Assembly: GCA_001796155.1 (NCBI GenBank)
Contig: MGLU01000092.1
Span: 3,212 to 15,973, forward strand
DNA: 12,762 nucleotides
DNA from: Chlamydiae bacterium RIFCSPHIGHO2_12_FULL_27_8
Lineage (GTDB): Bacteria > Chlamydiota > Chlamydiia > Chlamydiales > SM23-39
Direction of reading: 5' to 3'
In this document: positions 7,001-12,762 of the stretch, in pieces
How the letters are laid out: the number at the start of each line of letters is the position of its first letter
Numbering within the stretch: position 1 is the stretch's first letter
Notes under the pieces: generated by a model
Databases searched by the model: none
The model's input: the letters and a program-made list of their open reading frames with translations, nothing else
Told to the model about the DNA's origin: nothing
Made by a program: the position numbers and the translations under genes

Positions 7001-7528
7001 CGATTTTGCGTTATATATCAATGCGATCTGAGCTTTTGTAACTTTATATCCCTCTTCCGGTAAAAAGAATGGTGATTGTGCTAAAATTTCTGAAGAATTT
7101 ATATATTCGGAGGTAATCTGTTTTTTATAGGATAGATCCTTTTTAACTTCTTCTTTTGATTTTGCAGCTTTAATAGTTTTTAAAAGTGTTGAATCTATAC
7201 CTTTTAAATCTTTTTCCTTTGAAAATTCAATTAATATTGCATCTATATTTTCTTCCAGATAAAAAATAAGTGCTGCAATGTGTTGACAGTCATATCTATG
7301 AGTACAGTCGCAGTTTGAATGTATAGTTTCTGATTCAAACCTATCGATTTCAATTTCACTTTCATATGCATTTTCAAAATTTCCACTTACTTGAGCTGAG
7401 AATCTAATAATATCTTCGTCAAGTTTTAAAATTTTTGCTGTTTTTATTTTTTTTTGATCATGAAGATCTTTTCCCTGCTGTAAAAGATTGGAAGAAAAGT
7501 CCTGTTTTAACTTTCTAAAGTTTAACAT
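4076..7528 (-). CDS. SNF2-family DNA translocase/helicase with N-terminal SWIM zinc finger
   Basis: A 1150-residue Swi2/Snf2 ATPase, presumably a DNA-dependent ATPase that remodels protein-DNA complexes. The N-terminus carries a SWIM finger, C73-D-C75...C81-Q-H83 (CxCxnCxH). The long middle part (about 130-680) is not recognisable in detail and probably equals the SNF2-associated region of bacterial homologues. The motor follows: motif I GILADDMGLGKT (710-721, Lys720 and Thr721), motif II LDEAQ (Asp812-Gln815), motif III LTGTPIENSLDELWSL, then the helicase C lobe with SLKAGGTGLNITGAD, DMWWNPAVENQATDR and motif VI HRIGQ (1091-1095). All catalytic motifs are intact. It has the architecture of long SWIM-SNF2 proteins found in many bacteria, including Chlamydiae. 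Start ATG at 7528 has only a weak GGT upstream. It ends 13 bp before mreB. Confidence 0.95.
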   Translation of the reverse strand: MLNFRKLKQDFSSNLLQQGKDLHDQKKIKTAKILKLDEDIIRFSAQVSGNFENAYESEIEIDRFESETIHSNCDCTHRYDCQHIAALIFYLEENIDAILIEFSKEKDLKGIDSTLLKTIKAAKSKEEVKKDLSYKKQITSEYINSSEILAQSPFFLPEEGYKVTKAQIALIYNAKSIEEKQKFVEFSLALRIPSRSKPLNILNVKNFFDAIRYEEKININSKNYFFKFEDFSNLEKEILKILIANARFTENLNNERSLKIAKMEIETFGDLLTKIHEMEVKNNPSRSYVDLSEDLPTLPHVFASNLETPLHYSFSSAIIKFEIKYLDPPSSKVLLFPTFIIDQNSINITDANIFESSNPSLIHEGVFYKFPKHIKREHIKSLISIRDMTVPEPLFGTFVENSLPELKRFAEVSSIESIEKFVTLPFVSDLKARCSLSYLDGELEAGIFFIYDGIEVKSSNTNQCYDSIVNFVTEDGVLARDLVKEKMIINDLFADFLFNHETGTYISKSEKKIVEFMTEIIPKHQNFINFECPQNLLDQFIYDKTAFNLSLDVSKKPGHYKVKLKVEGELKGINLDLLWDCSSMGRAFIELSNLRKSEQNLSRFSKILVLDLEKLKKVVQIFDEIGIKKLNDVEEDKPFWSLVNIEDSLFKDIPIEFKISNELLKVREELLSSNYLKPTPIPKAINAILRSYQVEGVAYLEKLRRMYLNGILADDMGLGKTIQAICAIIQSQNEKIEPSIVVCPTSLLYNWKEEINKFSPDSLVKIIDGNPQNRKKEISSISNKDIVITTYTLMQKDIEFYKKINFSYLILDEAQHIKNRDTRNAKSVKLLHSTHKLILTGTPIENSLDELWSLFDFLMPSFLSSYDRFSEKYVRPTADILKHNIEYLKRKVTPFILRRMKEDVLKELPPVSEIVYYCKLTETQHQLYSSYAQSARDELTKLVKKDGFEKIQIHVLATLTRLKQICCHPAIFAKETKEVGDSAKYEMLLELVQNLIEANHKTVIFSQYTKMLHIIREDFLQRGISFSYLDGTSNNRLDIVKEFNENFDKKVFLVSLKAGGTGLNITGADTVIHYDMWWNPAVENQATDRVHRIGQKKNVSSYKLITVNTIEEKIVEMQKRKKGLVKKVVSCDDEAISKLTWEEVLELLKT

Positions 7529-7540
7529 TTTTTACCACTT

Positions 7541-7567
7541 TCAAATTTTTAGATGCACCTTTTTCAT
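7541..7567 (-). other. Possible 8-codon leader ORF upstream of the SNF2 gene
   Basis: AAGGG followed by TAAAA and ATG gives a better ribosome site than that of the SNF2 gene itself. It opens MKKVHLKI and stops at TGA, 12 bp before the SNF2 start and in the same frame (a second in-frame stop, TAA, also intervenes). It may be a translated leader that feeds ribosomes to the weak SNF2 start, or the relic of a longer N-terminus. It is too short to judge by composition. Confidence 0.25.
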
Positions 7568-7664
7568 TTTTACCCTTTTTTTTAATCGTAATCAATAAAA
7601 AAATTTTTATTAATTTAAAAAAATTTATAAATAAAGGGTTTTTTTAAAAAAAAGATATTTAATA

Positions 7665-8633
7665 TTAATCTTTAAAAGAAATTAAGTTTTCTAAAACAAG
7701 GTATAAAAAATCATTTTGATGAAATTTTTTTTTAATATCTTCCCTATTATTTTTATAAATTTCTTCTAATTTTTTTGTTTCCACAGAATTAGGATCAGCA
7801 AAAAAAATAGGCAAGGTCATATGTTCTATGCAAAAAGAATAATCTATAAAATCTTTATTTTTAAATTCTAATATTTTTGTAATATTACTATGAACCTCAT
7901 CACAATCTTCTAAACAAAAAGGTAAAAAAAACTCAGATACTTCAATATTTTGATGATCAATTAAGCTATCATTTTTTTGATTTAATGAATCTTTTATATA
8001 ATAAGACCAAGCATTGTTTCTTCCATATCCCAAAAGCATACCTATCAATCCTTGATGCTTTTTTAATGTATCTGTTAATAAATTTTTACCTTTTATACAT
8101 TCATTTAAAAGATCTTCAGCAATAATGGGTTTATTCAAAACTCTTTCAAAATCTATTATATTCAAATTTATTATATCTATAAAATTTTTCTTATTAATAA
8201 AAATTATCAATTCAGTTTCTTCATTGAATGGATTTTTCTCTTTTAAAAAACAATAATTATTATTAAAAAATTTTGAATATTTTTTTATTGAATTAAAGCC
8301 ATCTTTAATAAATTTGTTTTGCGGATTAAAAGTTTGATAATAAGAATTTGCGATTTTATATAATGGTTTAATTTTATTTTTATTTAATAATTTAAAATTA
8401 TAAATACTGTACATACCCATTGGCTTATCACCAAATAAAACATATCCAAAATTTTCATAAAATAGATAATTAAAAAATAAAGTCAGATTCTTTTTTTCTT
8501 GAATAGAAAGTTTATTATAAAAATCATCAAAATGTTTTGTTTGATTTTTTAATAAATAAACTTTCTGAAAAGCAAATAAAAAAAATAATAATGTTATAAA
8601 AAATATAAAATTTATTTTTTTTAATCTGACCAT
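7665..8633 (-). CDS. Exported or membrane-anchored protein of unknown function
   Basis: A 322-residue protein I cannot assign. An N-terminal Lys-rich start is followed by a hydrophobic helix (about residues 7-24, INFIFFITLLFFLFAF), consistent with an uncleaved anchor or signal peptide with the remainder in the periplasm. Recognisable blocks are YENFGYVLFGDKPMGMY (about 60-76) and a glycine-rich GMLLGYGRNNAWSYY near the middle. From memory, similar LFGxKP and LLGYGRxNAW blocks occur in hypothetical proteins of Chlamydiae-like and related intracellular bacteria; this is unverified. The ATG at 8633 is chosen over the in-frame TTG at 8645 because GGAAAAAG lies just upstream. It overlaps the previous gene by 13 bp, so the two are co-expressed. 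No catalytic motif is seen. Confidence 0.8.
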   Translation of the reverse strand: MVRLKKINFIFFITLLFFLFAFQKVYLLKNQTKHFDDFYNKLSIQEKKNLTLFFNYLFYENFGYVLFGDKPMGMYSIYNFKLLNKNKIKPLYKIANSYYQTFNPQNKFIKDGFNSIKKYSKFFNNNYCFLKEKNPFNEETELIIFINKKNFIDIINLNIIDFERVLNKPIIAEDLLNECIKGKNLLTDTLKKHQGLIGMLLGYGRNNAWSYYIKDSLNQKNDSLIDHQNIEVSEFFLPFCLEDCDEVHSNITKILEFKNKDFIDYSFCIEHMTLPIFFADPNSVETKKLEEIYKNNREDIKKKFHQNDFLYLVLENLISFKD

Positions 8634-8947
8634 CTTTTTCCACAATTTTTACAATATATTCTAAATGGTGAATTTTTAGTTTTACAGTATTTACAGGCCC
8701 AATTCCAAATAATCTCCTTATTTTTTACAATTTTGGAAAAGAAAAGTCCGGACTCATCTTGTTTAATTGATTTAATCTGAAAAATGTTGTTATCAATTTC
8801 CACAAAAATTTTATTATCTTCAAAAAATATTTGAGATTGATCGATATATGTTTTTTCGATCTCTGTTAAATTTGAATTTTTCGAGTACAAATTACTCATA
8901 AAAAAATGCATGAATAAAATAACAAATAAAAAATAAATCATTTTCAT
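8621..8947 (-). CDS. Small exported protein with RanBP2-type zinc finger
   Basis: A 108-residue protein. The N-terminus MKMIYFLFVILFMHFFMSNLYS looks like a signal peptide. The middle is a short acidic, beta-rich stretch (FFEDNKIFVEIDNNIFQIKS). The C-terminus holds W-x-C-x2-C-x3-N-x6-C-x2-C-G (Trp at 83, Cys at 85, 88, 99 and 102, Asn at 92 in this numbering), which matches the RanBP2/NZF zinc-finger consensus including the Trp and Asn. In eukaryotes such fingers bind ubiquitin, Ran-GDP or single-stranded RNA; no such role can be assumed here. The ATG at 8947 has AAAGGA 7 nt upstream; an in-frame TTG at 8977 lacks such a site and would hide the signal peptide. It overlaps the next gene by 13 bp and lies 60 bp after the ABC transporter. 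Confidence 0.8.
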   Translation of the reverse strand: MKMIYFLFVILFMHFFMSNLYSKNSNLTEIEKTYIDQSQIFFEDNKIFVEIDNNIFQIKSIKQDESGLFFSKIVKNKEIIWNWACKYCKTKNSPFRIYCKNCGKRWSD

Positions 8948-9007
8948 AAAACATTCCTTTTGATTGAAAATTTGCAAGAAATTATCAAAATTATGGTAAG
9001 TTGTAAA

Positions 9008-10774
9008 CTATTTTTTAATTAGAAGATTTTGCGACCGGAACTTTTTTTTATGTTTTTTTACAAAAAGTCTTGGAGATAAAAAAGTTTCTTTTTGATTAAT
9101 ATTTGAAATATTTAAAAATTTATTAAAAAAAGGTCTAACTATAGTTGAATGGCTGACCATTACAAAAATTGTTGATTTATCTAAATTGTCAAAGAGTTTT
9201 TGAAGAAGAGAAAGCTCTAAAAAGCTATCCAAGGAAGCTGTAGGTTCATCTAATATTACAATTTTAGGTTGATTATATAAAATTCTAAAGAAATTTATTC
9301 TCTGGACTTCACCAATAGATAGAATCCCTTCCCATTTTTTATTTGCATACAATTCATTATATAAATGGTTTAGGTCAAGAATGTTCATTAAATGTTTTAA
9401 TTTATCTAAATCTATTTCTTCTAAAGGATTTGGATAGACAAAAGCATCAATTAAATTTCCGAAAGGAAGATATGGTTTTTGTGGAATGAACATGGTTGAG
9501 TTATGGTTAGATATTTTAATTTCTCCCTCAAAATTTGACCATAATCCTGCAAGAGTTCTTAGGAAAGTAGTTTTTCCTTTTCCACTTTTTCCATATATTA
9601 AAAGTCTGTCCCCTTCATCTATTTTAAGATTAATATTTTCTATCATTTTAGTGTTATCTTCAGAAAAAATGGTAACATTTTTACATTCAATATAATTTTT
9701 ATTAGTAAAAATTATTGAATTTTTATTTTCTATTTTTTCTTTTAAAATATTAAAAAACTCGTAAACCCTATCTTTGGTAGCTTGAAGATGTGCTATATCC
9801 TGAAAAATTTCAGAAAAGCGTGTTATTGAAGTGGAAACAATTGTAAAGGCATTATTTATCTGCATAAGAACACCAACAGTAATTAATTTGGAAAAAAACA
9901 TTGGGCTTGCAGCTATAAAAGGAACAATGGTTTCTATACTCCAATGGGCTTTTTGAGCAATATTTAAATAAGACTTATATTTTAGAAGGTTATAAAAATT
10001 TGAAGAGATATTTATAAAGCTTTTCTTTAATAATTTCAGCTCAAATTTTTCACCTTTTAAGAAGGCAATTTCTTCGACAGTGTATCTAATTCTAGCTAAA
10101 GAAAATCTAAAATTAGCTTCTACCTTTTCGTATTCGAAATTTAATTTTATAAGGGGTTTTCCAACTTTTACAATAATAAAATTAACTAAAATGCCATATA
10201 ACATGGCTATCCATAGTAGGTAACCCGGCAAATTGATAGTTTTATCATTTATCAAAAAACGAAAATTTTTTGATAAATTGAATAGAAGAGGAATGAAAAT
10301 TATAAAGGTAAAAAGTTCTTTTAGAAGCTGAGCGAAAACTGTAATGCTCATGGTAGTAAAATATTCTAAATCTTGAGAAAACCTTTGATCGGGGTTATCT
10401 ACCATTTTTTTTTGCAGGAGGTGATAATATTTATTATTATTAAAAAAAAGGTCAAAAAACTTTGAAGTTAAAAACTTTCTCCATTTAAAACTTAAAAAAG
10501 AAATTAAAAATTGTACTATAGTATAAACGCTTACTAAGCAGCCGGCATAAGCAGCAAAGATTAAAAGATGTTTAGAAATGGTAGAAAAATCTCCATTTTC
10601 AAGTGAGTTAAAAAAGTTTAAGTTCCATTTATTTATCAAAATTAAAAGAAGAACTTCAATAATAGAAAAAAGCAAAATGGAGAGTAACGATAAATAAACT
10701 AATTTTTTATTTTTTGATTTAAAGAACATTATTAAAAGACAAAAATATTCTTTAATATTTTTAAAAACTTTCAT
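9008..10774 (-). CDS. ABC transporter, fused permease-ATPase of the YddA/SbmA-BacA type
   Basis: A 588-residue half-transporter that would act as a homodimer in the inner membrane. The membrane half (about 25-340) has the family marks NKWNLNFFNSLENGD (48-62), a soluble NPDQRFSQD (127-135) and several hydrophobic helices, as in E. coli YddA and the ABC_membrane_2 (SbmA/BacA) fold. The nucleotide-binding half has Walker A GKSGKGKT (395-402), Q-loop FIPQKPYLP, signature LSIGE (485-489) followed by VQRINFFR, Walker B IVILDE (505-510) and H-loop His542, all intact. Relatives move peptides, vitamin B12 or acyl-CoA/fatty-acid substrates; the substrate here is unknown. ATG at 10774 has no clear Shine-Dalgarno. 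It is the first gene of the minus-strand run that continues into the zinc-finger protein. Confidence 0.92.
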   Translation of the reverse strand: MKVFKNIKEYFCLLIMFFKSKNKKLVYLSLLSILLFSIIEVLLLILINKWNLNFFNSLENGDFSTISKHLLIFAAYAGCLVSVYTIVQFLISFLSFKWRKFLTSKFFDLFFNNNKYYHLLQKKMVDNPDQRFSQDLEYFTTMSITVFAQLLKELFTFIIFIPLLFNLSKNFRFLINDKTINLPGYLLWIAMLYGILVNFIIVKVGKPLIKLNFEYEKVEANFRFSLARIRYTVEEIAFLKGEKFELKLLKKSFINISSNFYNLLKYKSYLNIAQKAHWSIETIVPFIAASPMFFSKLITVGVLMQINNAFTIVSTSITRFSEIFQDIAHLQATKDRVYEFFNILKEKIENKNSIIFTNKNYIECKNVTIFSEDNTKMIENINLKIDEGDRLLIYGKSGKGKTTFLRTLAGLWSNFEGEIKISNHNSTMFIPQKPYLPFGNLIDAFVYPNPLEEIDLDKLKHLMNILDLNHLYNELYANKKWEGILSIGEVQRINFFRILYNQPKIVILDEPTASLDSFLELSLLQKLFDNLDKSTIFVMVSHSTIVRPFFNKFLNISNINQKETFLSPRLFVKKHKKKFRSQNLLIKK

Positions 10775-11108
10775 ATTAAAATTTTTATTTTAAAAAATAA
10801 AAGACGGATGAAATAGAATAAATCATCAATATACATTTTTAATTAACGGCACCCACCATTTAAAAAAATAATTTTGTTTTTTAATAAAATACAGCTAAGT
10901 ATTTTTATTTAATATCAATTGTATTGATTTGTTGAGAATCTTCAAGAACTTTTTAATGTTTCTTGAATTTTAAATGTAAAACTTTTAGGATTAAATGCAA
11001 AAATTCTTTCGTTTTTAAACGAGAGATGAGAGCATAAACGTTTATAGTTTTCAAATTACCGTAGGAACTACGGAAAGGGTTATCTTTAAACTAAGTACTT
11101 GTTTTTAT
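10775..11108. other. Non-coding divergent region with several inverted repeats
   Basis: No credible ORF on either strand. It separates the ABC gene (-) from tRNA-Gly/tig (+), so it must contain both promoters, but no clear -35/-10 pair stands out. From 10941 it holds a series of inverted repeats: TTCAAGAA/TTCTTGAA (10941-10948/10960-10967, 11-nt loop), a stem CTTTCGTTT/AAACGAGAG (11006-11014/11017-11025, one G-U pair), the 12-bp palindrome ATAAACGTTTAT (11034-11045), and CCGTAG-GAA-CTACGG (11059-11073). The left part, 10775-10940, is AT-rich with nothing I can assign. Confidence 0.5.
11059..11073 (+). other. Perfect GC-containing hairpin upstream of tRNA-Gly
   Basis: CCGTAG, loop GAA, CTACGG: a 6-bp perfect stem 35 bp before the tRNA. 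No T-run follows on either strand, so it is not an intrinsic terminator. It could be a protein-binding site or part of a processed tRNA leader. Confidence 0.4.
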
Positions 11109-11180
11109 GCGGGTGTAGCTCAGTGGTAGAGCATCACGTTGCCAACGTGAGGGTCGTGAGTTCGAGCCTCATCACCCGCT
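11109..11180 (+). tRNA. tRNA-Gly(GCC)
   Basis: A full cloverleaf is visible: acceptor GCGGGTG (11109-11115) pairs with CACCCGC (11173-11179), D-arm GCTC-AGTGGTA-GAGC, anticodon stem TCACG/CGTGA with loop TTGCCAA (anticodon GCC), variable GGGTC, and T-arm GTGAG-TTCGAGC-CTCAT. The discriminator is T, as usual for bacterial glycine tRNAs. CCA is not encoded and must be added by a nucleotidyltransferase. Only 20 bp separate it from the tig start, so the two are probably cut from one transcript. Confidence 0.97.
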
Positions 11181-11200
11181 TTCATAAAAAGGAATCTAAA

Positions 11201-12487
11201 GTGATTGAAAAAATTAAAACTCAAGTTAATATCCAAAAAAGACCAAATTGTCTTATTGAAGTTGATATTAAAGTAAGCAAAGATCTAATTCATGAAGCAG
11301 AAATTGCTGCAATAAAAGAAGTTAAAAAAGAAATTTCTATTTCAGGTTTTAGAAAAGGCAAAGCTCCTGATGAATTAATTAAAAAAAATTATTCGGACCG
11401 GATAAAGCACTGCAGCGAAAAAAAACTTGCGGATCTTTCATTTATTGAGGCACATAAAGAGCATAAACTTCCTTCTATAAGTGCGGGATCAAAAATAGTA
11501 TTTAAACTTAAAAGCTTAAATGAAAATGAAGCCGAGTTGTTTTATACATATGAAACTGAGCCTGAAGTACCTAAGGTAGATCCTGCTCAATTTCAGCTTA
11601 AAAAATTAAAAAAGCATCCTGTTACTGAAAAAGAAGTAGATGAAGCTATAAAGCAGGCTAGATTTTTTTTTGCTAAATATGAAAGTGTAGAAAGACCAAT
11701 TTTAGAAAACGACTATATAATTATTGATTTAGATTCTATAAAAGACGGGAAAGATACAAGAGTCTTTTCTGATACAAGATTTGAAGTATCTAAAACCGGC
11801 GTGTCAAAATGGATGCTAAATCTTGTTTTGGGTGCAAAACATGGGGATGTTTTGGAAGGAATTTCTCAGCCTGATGAAGATGCATCTGAAGAAGACAAGA
11901 AAAATTTTGAAAAGAGAGAGGTAAAGGTAACAATTAAAACTGTTGAAGAAGTAACACTTCCTGAACCAGATGATGAATTTGCAAAAAAGCTTGGTTCTCA
12001 AACAGTTGAAGAAATGAAAAAATCAATTAAATCTTTGCTTGAAAAGCAAGCGGAAGATGCTTTTGAAAAAGACAAAAGAACACTGGTTGATGAATTTTTA
12101 TTAAAAGAATATGATTTTGATATACCGCCCACATTACTACATTCTGAAGTTGCATCAAGAAAAGATTCATTTATACAGGATCCTAGAAACAAGCTTTATT
12201 TTGAAAAAATGAGTGACAAAGAAAAAAATAATTTTGAAAAAGAAATAGAAAAGCATGCAAAAAATGCTATAAAAATATTTTTTATTTCCAGAAAAATAAT
12301 AGATGATTTTGAAATTAAAATATCAAATAATGAAATTAAAAATGAAGCGGTTGATATTATTTATAAAAGGTCTAAAAAGATTGTTGATCCAAATAGTATT
12401 CCTAAAGAGACATTTGCACTTGCTCTTTCAAAACTTGTTCTTTTGAAAGCTCAAGACTATATACTTCAACATTGCACAAAAAGTTGA
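11201..12487 (+). CDS. tig: Trigger factor, ribosome-associated chaperone
   Basis: Trigger factor waits at the ribosomal exit tunnel and shields nascent chains. The 428-residue product has the family length and order: N-terminal ribosome-binding domain with the signature GFRKGKAP (49-56), a central FKBP-like PPIase domain (roughly 150-245, VERPILENDYIIIDLD onward, divergent in sequence), and a long Lys/Glu-rich helical chaperone domain to the C-terminus. GTG at 11201 is chosen as start because AAAAAGGA lies about 7 nt upstream and the encoded VIEKIKTQV fits the family. The frame is open back to 11099 but that part lies in the tRNA. It is followed 42 bp later by clpP, a conserved pairing. The stop codon is TGA. 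Confidence 0.95.
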   Translation: MIEKIKTQVNIQKRPNCLIEVDIKVSKDLIHEAEIAAIKEVKKEISISGFRKGKAPDELIKKNYSDRIKHCSEKKLADLSFIEAHKEHKLPSISAGSKIVFKLKSLNENEAELFYTYETEPEVPKVDPAQFQLKKLKKHPVTEKEVDEAIKQARFFFAKYESVERPILENDYIIIDLDSIKDGKDTRVFSDTRFEVSKTGVSKWMLNLVLGAKHGDVLEGISQPDEDASEEDKKNFEKREVKVTIKTVEEVTLPEPDDEFAKKLGSQTVEEMKKSIKSLLEKQAEDAFEKDKRTLVDEFLLKEYDFDIPPTLLHSEVASRKDSFIQDPRNKLYFEKMSDKEKNNFEKEIEKHAKNAIKIFFISRKIIDDFEIKISNNEIKNEAVDIIYKRSKKIVDPNSIPKETFALALSKLVLLKAQDYILQHCTKS

Positions 12488-12529
12488 TAGATATAATACT
12501 AAAATTATAAATTAGTAATAGAGGTAAGT

Positions 12530-12762
12530 ATGAAAAAAAAAGATTTTGAAATTGTGAACTCATTAACTCCATATGTAATTGAAGATACCGGCCGTGGTGA
12601 AAGATCTATGGACATATATTCCAGATTATTAAAAGACAGGGTTATATTTTTAGGAACAGAAATAAATGACCAGGTAGCAAATGTTGTTGTTGCGCAGCTT
12701 TTATTTTTAAAAATGGAAGATCCAAAAAAAGATATAAGTTTATATATTAACTCACCAGGCGG
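12530..12762 (+). CDS. clpP: ATP-dependent Clp protease proteolytic subunit (5' part)
   Basis: The first 77 codons are present before the window edge. The product begins [20 protein letters not shown] and continues with [22 protein letters not shown] and [34 protein letters not shown]. This is the ClpP N-terminus with the hydrophobic handle region and the conserved YINSPGG loop. The catalytic Ser, His and Asp lie beyond the edge. ClpP forms the barrel chamber of ClpXP/ClpAP. GAGG sits 5 nt before the ATG at 12530. A TATAAT at 12492-12497 lies in the tig-clpP gap but has no matching -35, so read-through from tig is the simplest reading. Confidence 0.96.
   Translation, partial: MKKKDFEIVNSLTPYVIEDTGRGERSMDIYSRLLKDRVIFLGTEINDQVANVVVAQLLFLKMEDPKKDISLYINSPG

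Noticed and set aside
7568..7664. AT-only inverted repeats in the gap before the SNF2 gene as terminator or operator
   Set aside because: Runs of A and T pair by chance at this composition and there is no GC-containing stem.
8948..8977. Upstream TTG start for the zinc-finger protein
   Set aside because: The ATG at 8947 has AAAGGA at good spacing and gives a proper signal peptide; the extension would bury it.
9486..9695. Plus-strand frame inside the ABC transporter
   Set aside because: Antisense to the conserved nucleotide-binding domain, with no ribosome site.
10941..11108. T-box riboswitch for glycine
   Set aside because: No T-box sequence, no specifier-loop layout and no terminator/antiterminator pair were found; the neighbour is a tRNA gene, not a synthetase.
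11099..11200. N-terminal extension of the trigger-factor frame reading through the tRNA
   Set aside because: The codons are the tRNA-Gly gene itself. GTG at 11201 has the Shine-Dalgarno and the family-like N-terminus.
11816..12192. Minus-strand frames inside tig
   Set aside because: Antisense shadows of an intact trigger-factor gene, rich in Cys, Phe and Ser as expected from reversed Lys/Glu codons.
1..12762. CRISPR array, prophage or integrative element
   Set aside because: No regularly spaced repeats, no integrase or phage genes, and no direct repeats flanking the tRNA were seen.

Overview
The window is a strongly AT-rich, tightly packed bacterial segment. It uses the standard genetic code: TGA, TAA and TAG all act as stops. 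It carries gram-negative envelope genes (the end of the LPS exporter ATPase lptB and a heptosyltransferase-like GT9 enzyme), a rod-shape gene (mreB) and housekeeping genes (ndk, tRNA-Gly, tig, clpP). Alongside these are a SWIM-zinc-finger SNF2 helicase, a solitary Fic enzyme and an exported protein with a eukaryote-style RanBP2-type zinc finger. Low GC, LPS export and eukaryote-flavoured domains suggest a host-associated or intracellular bacterium. The best guess is the Dependentiae (TM6/Babela-like), with a Chlamydiae-related lineage as the alternative. This placement is inference; no rRNA or other phylogenetic marker gene was compared.

Layout. 1-189 is the 3' end of lptB (+), overlapping tail-to-tail with a GT9 gene (166-1230, -). 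1261-1543 looks like a dead IS200/IS605-type element: a right-end hairpin followed by GTCAA, a decayed tnpB 3' end, and a strong GC-rich hairpin at the other side. It lies directly between the GT9 start and ndk (1577-1996, +), so both genes have transposon-derived sequence as their 5' region. A class II Fic gene (2005-2775, -) follows, convergent with ndk. Its upstream region has a good promoter covered by palindromes, two of which share the same 26-bp TAACG-N16-CGTTA architecture.

From 10774 down to 2977, five genes run in the same minus-strand direction: a YddA/SbmA-type ABC transporter, a small exported RanBP2-type zinc-finger protein, an exported protein of unknown function (13-bp overlap with the previous gene), the SNF2 helicase, and mreB (13-bp gap after the helicase). 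The 136-bp gap before the helicase may hold a separate promoter. 10775-11108 is non-coding and contains several inverted repeats. On the plus strand, tRNA-Gly(GCC) sits only 20 bp upstream of the GTG start of tig, which is followed by clpP (cut by the window edge). This is the widespread tig-clpP arrangement with a tRNA placed in its leader.

No complete new multi-gene system is evident. The candidates most worth attention are the fic operator array, the exported zinc-finger/unknown gene pair, and the IS remnant with its hairpin.
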